This document shows, one piece after another, positions 44,379 to 51,969 of a stretch of DNA of 64,000 bases. A program made the position numbers and the translations under genes. Position 1 is the stretch's first letter, and each line of letters opens with the position of its first letter. The stretch lies in NCBI GenBank assembly GCA_002421605.1, contig DISJ01000013.1, positions 73,976-137,975 on the forward strand. The letters are read 5' to 3'. This DNA comes from Rhodobacteraceae bacterium UBA6213. Its GTDB lineage: Bacteria; Pseudomonadota; Alphaproteobacteria; Rhodobacterales; Rhodobacteraceae. The notes beneath the pieces are model-generated. The model had not been told where the DNA came from. It made no database searches and saw only the letters and a program-made list of their open reading frames with translations.

Positions 44379-44918
44379 ATGACACAGCAAGGCCACGCTA
44401 CCCCCGCCGACGACCAACTGAAATGGCGCGACGCCAACTTTGCCGCTGGGCGGCTGCCGGTGCACTTGGTAGCCTTTGTGCAGGCCGGGGTTGCGCCGAT
44501 CCTTGGTGTGCGTGGGATGAATGGGCGGCCGCTGGTCGGCTCGGGCGTCGCGTGCCGGGTACGTGAGATGAGCTTGGTGCGCCTGTTCGCCGATTGCGCG
44601 CGAAATGCTATGCTTCTTGAGGCAATAGAGGCCGGAAGTGCCGTCGCCGCGACCTTCTCGCGGGCGCGAGACCACCGGTCGATCCAGTTGAAGGCCAGCT
44701 CCGCACGGCTGCGCGAACCCGAGGCCGAGGATCTGCCCGAGATCGCGCGGCAATGCGCCGCGCTGGCGGACGAATTGATCAACCTTGGGTACACGCGGGC
44801 CCAGGCGCTTGCCTACACCGCTTTCGACCCGGATGGCCTCGCTGTCGTGGAATTCAGACCCAAGCGCATTTTCACCCAGACCCCAGGTCCGGGGGCCGGG
44901 GCGGAGTTGTTGCGATGA
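44379..44918 (+). CDS. FMN-binding split-barrel (pyridoxamine 5'-phosphate oxidase-like) protein
   Basis: 179 residues. HLVAFVQAGVAPILGVRGMN, GSGVACRVREMSLVRLFADC and NAMLLEAIEAGSAVAATFSR, then RSIQLKASSARLREPEAEDL follow the PNPOx-like split barrel, with a strand-turn-helix core and the IQLKG-like strand. The C-terminal part (TRAQALAYTAFDPDGLAVVE) fits a family variant rather than true PdxH. It probably binds FMN or haem. It overlaps the next gene by ATGA, and that gene begins with a second split-barrel domain, so the two may form a heterodimer. Confidence 0.65.
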   Translation: MTQQGHATPADDQLKWRDANFAAGRLPVHLVAFVQAGVAPILGVRGMNGRPLVGSGVACRVREMSLVRLFADCARNAMLLEAIEAGSAVAATFSRARDHRSIQLKASSARLREPEAEDLPEIARQCAALADELINLGYTRAQALAYTAFDPDGLAVVEFRPKRIFTQTPGPGAGAELLR

Positions 44919-46285
44919 GCGTCGCTGGATTACGCGCCCTGCGTGGCGCAATGGAGGGAATCGCCGCTTCGCTTCTGTGCACCTGCGACGGCGAGGGGCA
45001 GCCCAATGTCTCGATGATCAGTCAGGTGCATTGGGTAGATGACGATCACGTGGCCCTGTCTTGGCAGTTCTTCAACAAGACCCGTCTGAACCTGCTCGCC
45101 ACCGGCCAAGCATCTGTCGAGCTGTTCGATCCGGTGAGCCATGCCCGCCACCGCCTGCAACTGGACCATGTCGAAACCCGCACCACCGGCCCGCTGTTCG
45201 AGATGATGAAGGCGCGGCTTGCGGGCATCGCTTCACATCACGGGCTTGAGGGCGTCTTCCGGCTTCTTGGCGCTGACGTTTTCCGCGTGGTCAGCATCGA
45301 GCAACTGTCAGCGCCCGCCGCATCGATGGAACAAAGCTGTCACCCGCTACTGTCGGCAGTACGCAGCTGCATTGACGAGTTGGTGTGCTGCCGCGATTTT
45401 GACGATCTGGCCGACACCTTGCTGGACGGCGTGGCGCGGCATCTGCGTATAGGACACGCTATCCTTCTGATGGCCGAGGGCGACGGGCGACTTTTTGCCA
45501 TCGGTTCGCGCGGCTATGCCGCCTCGGGCGTGGGGGCCGAAATCCTGTCTGGCGAGGGTGTGATCGGCGTTGCTGCCCGGGAAGGCGTGCCCATCCGCAT
45601 CGGGCATCTGAGCGCCGACTATCGCTATGGCGCCGCTTTGGGCGTGGCTGCGCGCGAGGCGGGCTTGCTGGCCGATACCGCCTGCGGGGTTCCCTTTCCG
45701 GGTCTTGGCGATCCGCACAGCCAGATCGCCGTGCCTGTTTTGTCGGCAGGGCGCGTGCTGGGTGTGCTGTTCTGCGAGTCAGCAGAAATCATGCGCTTTG
45801 ACCATGAACACGAAGACGCGCTCACGATTCTGGCAGGTTACTTCGGAGCTCTTGCGACGCTGCTGGGCGAGGATGACACCCGTGCCACAGAAAGCCCGGC
45901 ACCGCCCACCGCGGCGCAGGCTGGCCTAGTCACAGTGCGGCATTATTCGCGCGATGACAGTGTGTTCCTCAACAATGACTATCTGATCAAGGGTGTAGCC
46001 GGGGCGATTCTCTGGCGGCTTTTGCGCCAGAATGCAGAGACGGGGCGCACCGTTTTCTCGAAGCGCGAATTGCGCCTTGACCGGTCCTTGAAGCTACCCG
46101 ATCACGCAGAGAATCTCGATGCACGGCTCGTACTTCTGCGCCGGCGCCTAGACGAGCGGGATGCGTGTCTGCGCATCGGAAAATCCGGTCGAGGACAATT
46201 CCAGTTGATCGCCGCCTGCCAGATCGCGCTGATAGAGATGGGCGACGACGGCGCCTCCCCATCATCCAGTCCCGCAGCAAGTTAG
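44915..46285 (+). CDS. split-barrel / GAF / winged-helix three-domain protein
   Basis: 456 residues. Residues 1-140 are a PNPOx-like split barrel (LLCTCDGEGQPNVSMISQVH, then QFFNKTRLNLLATGQASVEL). About 150-320 is a GAF domain (LLDGVARHLRIGHAILLMAE, GEGVIGVAAREGVPIRIGHL, IAVPVLSAGRVLGVLFCESA). Residues about 345-440 look like an OmpR-type winged helix (YLIKGVAGAILWRLLRQNAE, then NLDARLVLLRRRLDERDACL and GKSGRGQFQL). The combination suggests a ligand- or flavin-sensing regulator. It is coupled to the upstream split-barrel gene and lies 190 bp ahead of the FAD oxidoreductase and cytochrome c genes, which it may control. No experimental function is known to me. Confidence 0.65.
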   Translation: MSVAGLRALRGAMEGIAASLLCTCDGEGQPNVSMISQVHWVDDDHVALSWQFFNKTRLNLLATGQASVELFDPVSHARHRLQLDHVETRTTGPLFEMMKARLAGIASHHGLEGVFRLLGADVFRVVSIEQLSAPAASMEQSCHPLLSAVRSCIDELVCCRDFDDLADTLLDGVARHLRIGHAILLMAEGDGRLFAIGSRGYAASGVGAEILSGEGVIGVAAREGVPIRIGHLSADYRYGAALGVAAREAGLLADTACGVPFPGLGDPHSQIAVPVLSAGRVLGVLFCESAEIMRFDHEHEDALTILAGYFGALATLLGEDDTRATESPAPPTAAQAGLVTVRHYSRDDSVFLNNDYLIKGVAGAILWRLLRQNAETGRTVFSKRELRLDRSLKLPDHAENLDARLVLLRRRLDERDACLRIGKSGRGQFQLIAACQIALIEMGDDGASPSSSPAAS

Positions 46286-46474
46286 CAAACATTTACGATT
46301 TCGTGCCGGGAGACTTAGCAAGCCTTCGCCCGGCAGATCGCCTATCAGCCTGCTCAGGCAAACACGGGCAGGATCATCCAGCCCGAAAGCGCCACGAAAC
46401 CCACGCCAGAAACGGTGCCCTGCGCACCTTCGGCAAGACAATCAGGGCGGACTTCCGCCCGGAACAGGAAAGAA

Positions 46475-47830
46475 GTGAACACCGAAATGCTCAAGCGCCG
46501 TATCTCCGGCGCCGTCATTACTGCTTTTGAACCCGGATTTGCAGCACAGCGCAGCAGTCTGATCTGGAACGGTCGTCAGCCCGCTAGCCGCGCGAGGCTG
46601 ATCGTGCGTGCCGCCTCGGTCGCTGACGTGCAAGAGGCAGTGCGCTTTGCCGCAGCGAACGGGTTGACCGTCTCGCCGCGCGGAGGCGGACACCACTTCA
46701 CCGGGATTGCGGCCCAGGCCGACATGGTGATCGACCTCGGCGCGCTGAAGCGCCTCCAGATCGACGCGGTGGCGCGAAGCGCACGGATCGAACCTGCGGT
46801 CAACAACTTGGAGCTGGCCTCGGCGCTTGACCAAAAGGGCCTAGCCTTCCCGCTTGGCCACTGCGGCAGCGTGCCGATGAGCGGCTATCTGCTGGGCGGA
46901 GGCTTTGGCTGGAACGGCAGCGTGTGGGGCTTTGGCTGCGGTCTGGTCAGATCCGCCGAGGTCGTGCTGGCCGATGGTCGCTGCGTGAGCGCATCAAAAA
47001 GCGAAAATCCCGATGTGTTCTGGGCGTTGCGCGGTGCTGGCCCCGGCTTCTTCGGGATTGTCACGGCCTATCACGTTGACCTGAAGCTTGCTCCGCGCGC
47101 CATCGAAACTGTCGTGCGGGTCTATCCTGGCGCCATGGCAACGGACGTCGCGACCTGGGCCGAGGCCGTGATGGCCAAGGCCCCGGCCTCAGTCGAGTTT
47201 ACCGCCAAAGTGGCAAACACTGCCACAGGCCCCATGGTGGCGGCCATCGCGACCGTCTTTGCCAACAGCGCGGAAGAGGCGCGTGCGGTCCATGCAGTCA
47301 TTGCGGTAGGTGCGCCGAGCGCGCTCGAAACAATCGGCCCGATGCAATCGTCTTTCCCGGGGCTTTATCAGGCGACCGATCCGACGGTACCCGTCGGAAG
47401 GCGCTATCGTGTGGACTCGGTCTGGTCGGATGCGGAGTTTGGCGCAATTCTGGGCCTTGTGGTTGACGGGATGGCGCAGTCCCCTTCGCTGGACTCTTTC
47501 ACGGTCCTGACGCTGCGGTCCAAGGCCGCGCCGATGCCAGCGGATGCTGCCTTGTCACAAGACGGGCGGATCTTCGGTGCGATGTACGGGCAGTGGGTAG
47601 ATGCGGATGACGACGAGCGCAACGCATTCTGGCTGCAAAGGCTGATTGCTGATCTCTCGCCGCTTTGCTGCGGTGCCTATGTCGGCCTGTGCGATCTCTC
47701 CCGCCCCGGCGCCCGGCTCGCGACCCATTCACATGCTGCAGTGTCTCGCCTTTCAGACCTGCGGCGCCGGTTCGATCCGCAAGGCCTATTCACCACGGTT
47801 CCGGCCGCACCCGCGCTGGCAGCGGAATGA
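46475..47830 (+). CDS. FAD-dependent oxidoreductase, berberine-bridge-enzyme-like (candidate bicovalent flavin)
   Basis: 451 residues from GTG 46475 (AGGA five bases upstream); ATG 46487 is an alternative. The PCMH-type FAD domain has LTVSPRGGGHHFTGIAAQAD, with histidine 73 or 74 at the 8-alpha-histidyl position, and FPLGHCGSVPMSGYLLGGGF, with cysteine 130 at the 6-S-cysteinyl position. Their spacing of about 57 is close to that of bicovalent BBE-like oxidases. GYLLGGGFGWNGSVWGFGCG and the C-terminal BBE tail RRRFDPQGLFTT complete the family pattern. There is no signal peptide or twin-arginine motif. Since a c-type cytochrome gene follows 43 bp later, the enzyme may pass electrons to it rather than to oxygen. 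Confidence 0.78.
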   Translation: MNTEMLKRRISGAVITAFEPGFAAQRSSLIWNGRQPASRARLIVRAASVADVQEAVRFAAANGLTVSPRGGGHHFTGIAAQADMVIDLGALKRLQIDAVARSARIEPAVNNLELASALDQKGLAFPLGHCGSVPMSGYLLGGGFGWNGSVWGFGCGLVRSAEVVLADGRCVSASKSENPDVFWALRGAGPGFFGIVTAYHVDLKLAPRAIETVVRVYPGAMATDVATWAEAVMAKAPASVEFTAKVANTATGPMVAAIATVFANSAEEARAVHAVIAVGAPSALETIGPMQSSFPGLYQATDPTVPVGRRYRVDSVWSDAEFGAILGLVVDGMAQSPSLDSFTVLTLRSKAAPMPADAALSQDGRIFGAMYGQWVDADDDERNAFWLQRLIADLSPLCCGAYVGLCDLSRPGARLATHSHAAVSRLSDLRRRFDPQGLFTTVPAAPALAAE

Positions 47831-47873
47831 CGCCGGACAAAAAGAACCCAAATCAATGGAAAGGACACCCAAG

Positions 47874-48374
47874 ATGAAAACCATAGCTTTTTCGGCCTTA
47901 CTGCTTTCTGGAATTGCCGCCTTAGCAGCGTGGGCAGACGAACCCGCTACGGATCTGATCGCGCGCGGCGAGTATCTCGCCACGATCATGGATTGCGCTG
48001 GTTGCCACATGCCACGAGGTGCCGATGGCGCACCGCAGCCGCAGGCCGGGCTATCCGGAGGTCCGGTCGGCTTTGAGATTCCCGGAATGGGCACCTTTTG
48101 GCCGCCGAACCTGACGCCCAGCGCCTCGGGCCTTGGTGACTGGAGTGATGCCGAAATCGCGGCCGCGATAACCACCGGAACCAAACCCGATGGGCGAACG
48201 TTGGCCCCAGCGATGCCGTGGCCGTCCTATGCCGTACTTGATCCGGCGGATGTTGATGCGCTGATCGCCTTCTTGCGCTCACGCCAGCCAGTTGAAAGCA
48301 ACCGCGTCGACCCGATCGGCCCGGGTGAAGATGCCCCTGCCCCGTTCTACCGGGTCGTTATGCCGCAAAACTAA
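47874..48374 (+). CDS. periplasmic monohaem cytochrome c
   Basis: 166 residues with a signal peptide (MKTIAFSALLLSGIAALAAW, cleavage near ADEPA). The haem site CAGCH is near residues 40-44, and the axial methionine is probably the one in LAPAMPWPSYAVL near residue 107. ARGEYLATIMDCAGCHMPRG, NLTPSASGLGDWSDAEIAAA and ADVDALIAFLRSRQP are typical of cytochromes c of alcohol-dehydrogenase type. It follows the FAD oxidoreductase gene and is closed by a strong terminator 13 bp after the stop. It likely accepts electrons from a periplasmic or membrane partner; topology conflicts with a cytosolic flavoenzyme unless that enzyme is exported. Confidence 0.85.
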   Translation: MKTIAFSALLLSGIAALAAWADEPATDLIARGEYLATIMDCAGCHMPRGADGAPQPQAGLSGGPVGFEIPGMGTFWPPNLTPSASGLGDWSDAEIAAAITTGTKPDGRTLAPAMPWPSYAVLDPADVDALIAFLRSRQPVESNRVDPIGPGEDAPAPFYRVVMPQN

Positions 48375-48387
48375 CCTTGTCGGCCCG

Positions 48388-48416
48388 CCCCGACGCGATC
48401 ACGCGTCGGGGTTTTT
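48388..48416 (+). terminator. rho-independent terminator after the cytochrome c gene
   Basis: Perfect 10-bp GC-rich stem (CCCCGACGCG with CGCGTCGGGG, 4-base loop ATCA) followed directly by TTTTTC. It lies 13 bp after the cytochrome stop. Confidence 0.92.
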
Positions 48417-48419
48417 CGC

Positions 48420-48775
48420 TCCGCCGGTGTTTGGATGCCTTGTGCGAAAGCGTTCCCTTCACGCCCGCCACGCCCGAGGCCCAATGTTCGGTCATCGACA
48501 GGCGAGAAAACTCATAGTCCTTGGAATTGCCCTTAAAACCCTCTTGCGGTGAATGAGGTGCACCAGCGTCACCGGGTATTTGCGGCCCGCGGCCTGCAGA
48601 GCGCCAGATCAGGGTCGGATTGCAGGTCTTTGGGAAGCTTGCTTGCCAACATGTCGGCGGTGGCGCGGATATCATGCAGCTGTTTGTATCAGTCGGTGGT
48701 CAGCCGATCCCTGCAGGAAAAGCGGATGTCTTTTTCACGCTGCTGGTAGCTGTGCAAACATGCGAGTATTTTGCC
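48420..48775 (-). pseudogene. C-terminal relic of a patatin-like phospholipase (DUF3734 type)
   Basis: On the minus strand, pieces of one protein follow each other in changing frames: SYQQREKDIRFSCRDRLTTD, TGA, YKQLHDIRATADMLASKLPK then DLQSDPDLAL. A shifted QAAGRKYPVTLVHLIHRK comes next, and finally GFKGNSKDYEFSRLSMTEHW with GVKGTLSHKAS. The last two match the C-terminal domain of patatin-family lipases (VHLIYR..., KDYEFSR.TM..HW.SG). One in-frame stop and at least two frameshifts make it dead. The N-terminal patatin catalytic domain is absent. The IS6 relic to its right probably caused the truncation. Confidence 0.6.
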
Positions 48776-48817
48776 CGAACCTTACAACTGCGAAAGATTG
48801 GGCACCCGGCGTGCTAG

Positions 48818-49270
48818 GCCGAGATTCGGAGAATACGGGGCAAGCGGGTGCGGAGTTTTGCGAACCGGCAGCGGCAACTGGACGAGGTTTTTGTGAAGAT
48901 CGACAGCGAGACGCGATCCCTGTTGTGCGCCGTGGATCACCAAAGCGAGATGCTGGAATCCTACTTTACAAAGCGTAGAGATCGCAAAGCTGCGTTGAGA
49001 TTCTTAAGAAAGCCCCTGAAAGGGCGCGGCCGGATCGAAAACAAGGTGACCGACCAACGGCGATCCTTTAGTGCTGCGCTGCGCGAACTCTACATCGCCG
49101 ATCACCATGAGCGCGCCCGCTGGGCGAACAATCGCGCTGAGAATTTGCACCAGTTGTTCCGAAGGCAAGAGAGGGCGGCGGTTGCTGCGCCTCCGACGCG
49201 TGAACGTTACAGAAACTCGATTTCCGTTCACGCCTCGGCCTTCAACCAATTCATTCAGTGTCCGCTTTCA
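48818..49270 (+). mobile_element. IS6-family transposase relic, 5' truncated
   Basis: Just after TAG 48815-48817 the frame reads AEIRRIRGKRVRSFANRQRQ and LDEVFVKIDSETRS with the first catalytic aspartate. AVDHQSEMLESYFTKRRDRK follows, then VTDQRRSFSAALRELY (second aspartate) and RWANNRAENLHQLFRRQERA with the catalytic glutamate. Beyond this the match weakens (SISVHASAFNQF). About 60 N-terminal residues and the end are missing. It is diverged from the copies at 28913 and 31929. Confidence 0.7.
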
Positions 49271-49528
49271 TTCTTGTCTGCCCAAGGCTTCCTTCAGCAA
49301 TGCGCGCGCTTGCGAAATGCTTGAACTGCCGACCGCCCGCAGGGTTCCGTCTATGATCAGCGCCGGGACCGTTCGTGCGCCCGCCTCGACCACGACTCTG
49401 CGGCCCGCCGTTTCGGCGACATCCAATACCTCAAGCTGCATGCCCTCCTGCGCCGCTGCTTTCGACCAGAGCGCTTCGGCTGCCGGGCAGGTCGGACACC
49501 ATTGTGAAATCAGAAGTTGAATTTTCAT
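49268..49528 (-). CDS. small thioredoxin-like protein with CPTC motif
   Basis: 86 residues. LLISQWCPTCPAAEALW puts the redox motif CPTC at residues 11-14, the position of the glutaredoxin/thioredoxin active site. EVLDVAETAGRRVVVEAGAR and TVPALIIDGTLRAVG provides the cis-proline (TVP) and the glycine strand. There is no signal peptide, so it is cytosolic. It diverges from the hemerythrin gene, and the shared 94-bp gap holds a perfect FNR box, which suggests an oxygen-regulated pair. Confidence 0.8.
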   Translation of the reverse strand: MKIQLLISQWCPTCPAAEALWSKAAAQEGMQLEVLDVAETAGRRVVVEAGARTVPALIIDGTLRAVGSSSISQARALLKEALGRQE

Positions 49529-49574
49529 GATGCATTGCCTTCATGGCCAAGCGCGCCAAGTCCGAGGCTCATTC

Positions 49575-49588
49575 TTGATTTAGATCAA
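49575..49588. promoter_or_regulatory. FNR/FnrL-type box TTGAT N4 ATCAA
   Basis: TTGATTTAGATCAA is a perfect match to the FNR consensus with dyad symmetry in both half-sites. It lies 34 bp upstream of the hemerythrin ATG and 46 bp upstream of the thioredoxin-like ATG, in a 94-bp divergent gap. In Rhodobacterales FnrL and Dnr-type regulators use this site for low-oxygen or nitric-oxide control. Confidence 0.8.
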
Positions 49589-49622
49589 TGTTGGGCCGCA
49601 TGACACATGCTTCTTATCATAT

Positions 49623-50051
49623 ATGACAACAATCGGTAAAGCCTTCGCCCAAGACCATCGGCGACTCGAGGCAGAGCTTTCAGGCGCATTCAGGTCGATC
49701 GAGGCGTCCGACTGGCAGGCGGCTTCGGCCAGTTTCGCGCGATTTCGAGTTGGGATCGAGCGGCATATCGAGGTCGAAGAACAGGTGCTGTTTCCGGCCG
49801 TCGAAAACGGTTTGGAGACACCACTGACCGCAATCCTGCGCAAAGGACATCGCGACCTGAAAGTGTTCTTCGACGAGGTGGAGGACGCGATCCTAGAGCG
49901 CGACCAAGACGAAGCGCTTCGCGTCATTTCCGCGATGCGCGCATTGCTCGAACTGCATGACAAGAAGGAAGAAGCCGAGCTTTACCCGGTAGCGCAAGAA
50001 CGGCTTGGTGCCGTCGGGGCCGCCGCGATTTCCGAGGCGCTTCAAGGTTAG
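49623..50051 (+). CDS. hemerythrin HHE-domain protein
   Basis: 142 residues, all alpha. The di-iron ligands follow the HHE pattern: DHRRLEAEL, ERHIEVEEQVLFPAVE, LRKGHRDLKVFFDEVEDAI and LELHDKKEEAELYP supply the histidines and carboxylates. Such proteins bind oxygen or nitric oxide, or help repair Fe-S clusters in the cytosol. The FNR box directly upstream supports a role at low oxygen or under nitrosative stress. It is followed 22 bp later by a GcvH-like gene. Confidence 0.87.
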   Translation: MTTIGKAFAQDHRRLEAELSGAFRSIEASDWQAASASFARFRVGIERHIEVEEQVLFPAVENGLETPLTAILRKGHRDLKVFFDEVEDAILERDQDEALRVISAMRALLELHDKKEEAELYPVAQERLGAVGAAAISEALQG

Positions 50052-50073
50052 GGCGAACATGTAAGAGGCGACA

Positions 50074-50520
50074 ATGGCCGAGTATCGAGGCTGCGTGCTC
50101 CCGGAAGACCTCTACTATGATCTCGACTATGTCTGGCTGCGACCGGGAAACGACGGGCTTGTCACGGTAGGTGTCACTGACCCGGCCCAGACCATGGGCG
50201 GAAGGATCGTTGCTGTTCACATCAAGAAAGTTGGCAAGGCTATCGCCGCCGGTCGCCACATTGCCACGCTGGAAAGCGGCAAGTGGGTCGGCGGCATACC
50301 GCTTCCGTTTTCTGGCACAATTGAAGAGCGGAACGAAACGCTTATGGAAGAGCCTCATCTGGTGAACGTCGATCCCTATGGCACAGCGTGGTTTGCCCGG
50401 ATCCGACCAGACGACCCTACATCCGCGCTGCAAGGCCTCGCTACCGGAGAGGCTGCCATTGTCGCCCTGCGAGCGTGGATCGACCTCTACGATCTGGAGT
50501 GTATGCGGTGTTCAGAGTAG
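50074..50520 (+). CDS. GcvH-like lipoyl-domain protein
   Basis: 148 residues with the glycine cleavage H fold: YDLDYVWLRPGNDGLVTVGV, DPAQTMGGRIVAVHIKKVGK and HIATLESGKWVGGIPLPFSG, in which lysine 70 is the lipoyl-accepting residue. NETLMEEPHLVNVDPYGTAW gives the second hairpin. The C-terminus ends with Cys143 and Cys146 (CMRC), not seen in standard GcvH. No gcvT or gcvP is present, so it is probably one of the stand-alone GcvH-like proteins (for example of LbpA type) linked to redox or sulfur metabolism rather than glycine cleavage (inference). GAGG precedes the ATG. Confidence 0.75.
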   Translation: MAEYRGCVLPEDLYYDLDYVWLRPGNDGLVTVGVTDPAQTMGGRIVAVHIKKVGKAIAAGRHIATLESGKWVGGIPLPFSGTIEERNETLMEEPHLVNVDPYGTAWFARIRPDDPTSALQGLATGEAAIVALRAWIDLYDLECMRCSE

Positions 50521-50687
50521 CGCTCGCGCTGTCTGCACCCGGCCGTGGTCAGCTCCGGCGTCGTGTTGGCCACAGCAGCTGGGCACCGGCGGAGTTTTGA
50601 AATACCTGAAAGGGCTGCGTTGGCGCATCCACTGAGGCTAGGCGACCGCCCTGCCCGGCTCAAAACCTATACCTCGCAAAACAGATG

Positions 50688-51965
50688 TTATTCCTTTACA
50701 TAGGCCTCGCCATCAGCAGCTGGTGCGCGAGCGCGTCCCACAACCCCAGCGACCAGAACGATGGTGGCGATATAGGGCGCCATTGCCAGGAATTCCGACG
50801 GGATCGGCGTGTTCAGCAGTGCAAGTTTCTGTTGCAATGAATTGGCAAAACCAAAGATCAGCGCCGCCATCAGCGCGCCTACTGGATGCCAGCGCCCGAA
50901 GATCATAGCGGCAAGCCCGATGTAGCCCAGCCCGTTGGTCATGTTTTCGTCGAACCGGCCAACTGAGCCAAGTGTGAACCACGCGCCGCCGAACCCGGCC
51001 ACCATGCCCGCAACGGTAACGTTGATATAGCGCGTGCGATAGACATTGATGCCCAGCGTATCTGCCGCCCGCGGGTGTTCCCCAACGCTGCGGGCCCGCA
51101 AGCCCATGCGAGTGTGAAACAGATAGTAGGTCGCCGCCGTTACAAGGAGGATCGCGCCATAGACGAAAAGGTTGTGCTGAAACAGCATCGGTCCAAGGAC
51201 CGGAAGATCAGCCAGCACCGGGATGCGGATTGGCGAGAAGATCGGTGCGTTGTTGAGAAACCGGTGTTCTGAATAGACCTGCGAGCTAACGTAAGACGTA
51301 ACGCCTAGCACGAAGAGGTTGATGACCACGCCCGCAATGATCTGATCGACGCGGTAGGTGACAACCAGTGCCGCGAGGATGAAGCCGAACAGCCCGCCGA
51401 TCACCACCGCCGCCACCAGTCCGCCAACCCCGCCCACCAGCGACCCCAAAAGCGCACCGGTGAAGGCACCGGCCAGCAACATCCCCTCGATTGCGATATT
51501 GACCACCCCGACCCGTTCGGAAAGCACGCCCGCCAGCCCGCCAAGCGTGATCGGCACCGCAGCGACCACCGTGGCTTGTAACATGCCGGTCAGCGAAAAC
51601 CCTTTGCCCGCCGTCGCCCATACCAGAAACGCCGCGACCGCAAGGATCATACCCAGCCCAAGGCTGAGGCCGGTCCAGCGCAGGCCACCCCGCAGGAATT
51701 GGCGCACGCCAAGGAACGCCAGAACTGCCGCGACCAGATAGTTGAACGCAGCGGCCGGAACCTGCAAGTTGGGCAGCGCCCAAGGATCGGTCGGGCGTGA
51801 CAGCCGGAACGTGGCGATGCCCTCGGACCCGGCACCGAATACCAAAGCGGCCAGCACGGCAAGGGCGAGCAGAATCCATCCCGTGATATGCGCTTGGCGC
51901 ACTTTCGTCGTGTCGAGTTTTCGGGTTTGCTGGGCGATAGGGTCGGATATCGAAGTGCTGGTCAT
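50688..51965 (-). CDS. ABC transporter permease, BMP/nucleoside-type importer
   Basis: 425 residues with about nine to ten membrane helices. LAGVLSERVGVVNIAIEGML with GAFTGALLGSLVGG is the signature stretch of the second permease (YufQ/NupQ, BPD_transp_2) of BMP-dependent importers. YINVTVAGMVAGFGGAWFTL and EFLAMAPYIATIVLVAGVVG lie in the C-terminal half. It is the last gene of the leftward operon, 4 bp after the first permease. Substrates of the family are purine nucleosides and related compounds. Confidence 0.87.
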   Translation of the reverse strand: MTSTSISDPIAQQTRKLDTTKVRQAHITGWILLALAVLAALVFGAGSEGIATFRLSRPTDPWALPNLQVPAAAFNYLVAAVLAFLGVRQFLRGGLRWTGLSLGLGMILAVAAFLVWATAGKGFSLTGMLQATVVAAVPITLGGLAGVLSERVGVVNIAIEGMLLAGAFTGALLGSLVGGVGGLVAAVVIGGLFGFILAALVVTYRVDQIIAGVVINLFVLGVTSYVSSQVYSEHRFLNNAPIFSPIRIPVLADLPVLGPMLFQHNLFVYGAILLVTAATYYLFHTRMGLRARSVGEHPRAADTLGINVYRTRYINVTVAGMVAGFGGAWFTLGSVGRFDENMTNGLGYIGLAAMIFGRWHPVGALMAALIFGFANSLQQKLALLNTPIPSEFLAMAPYIATIVLVAGVVGRARAPAADGEAYVKE

Positions 51966-51969
51966 GGCC

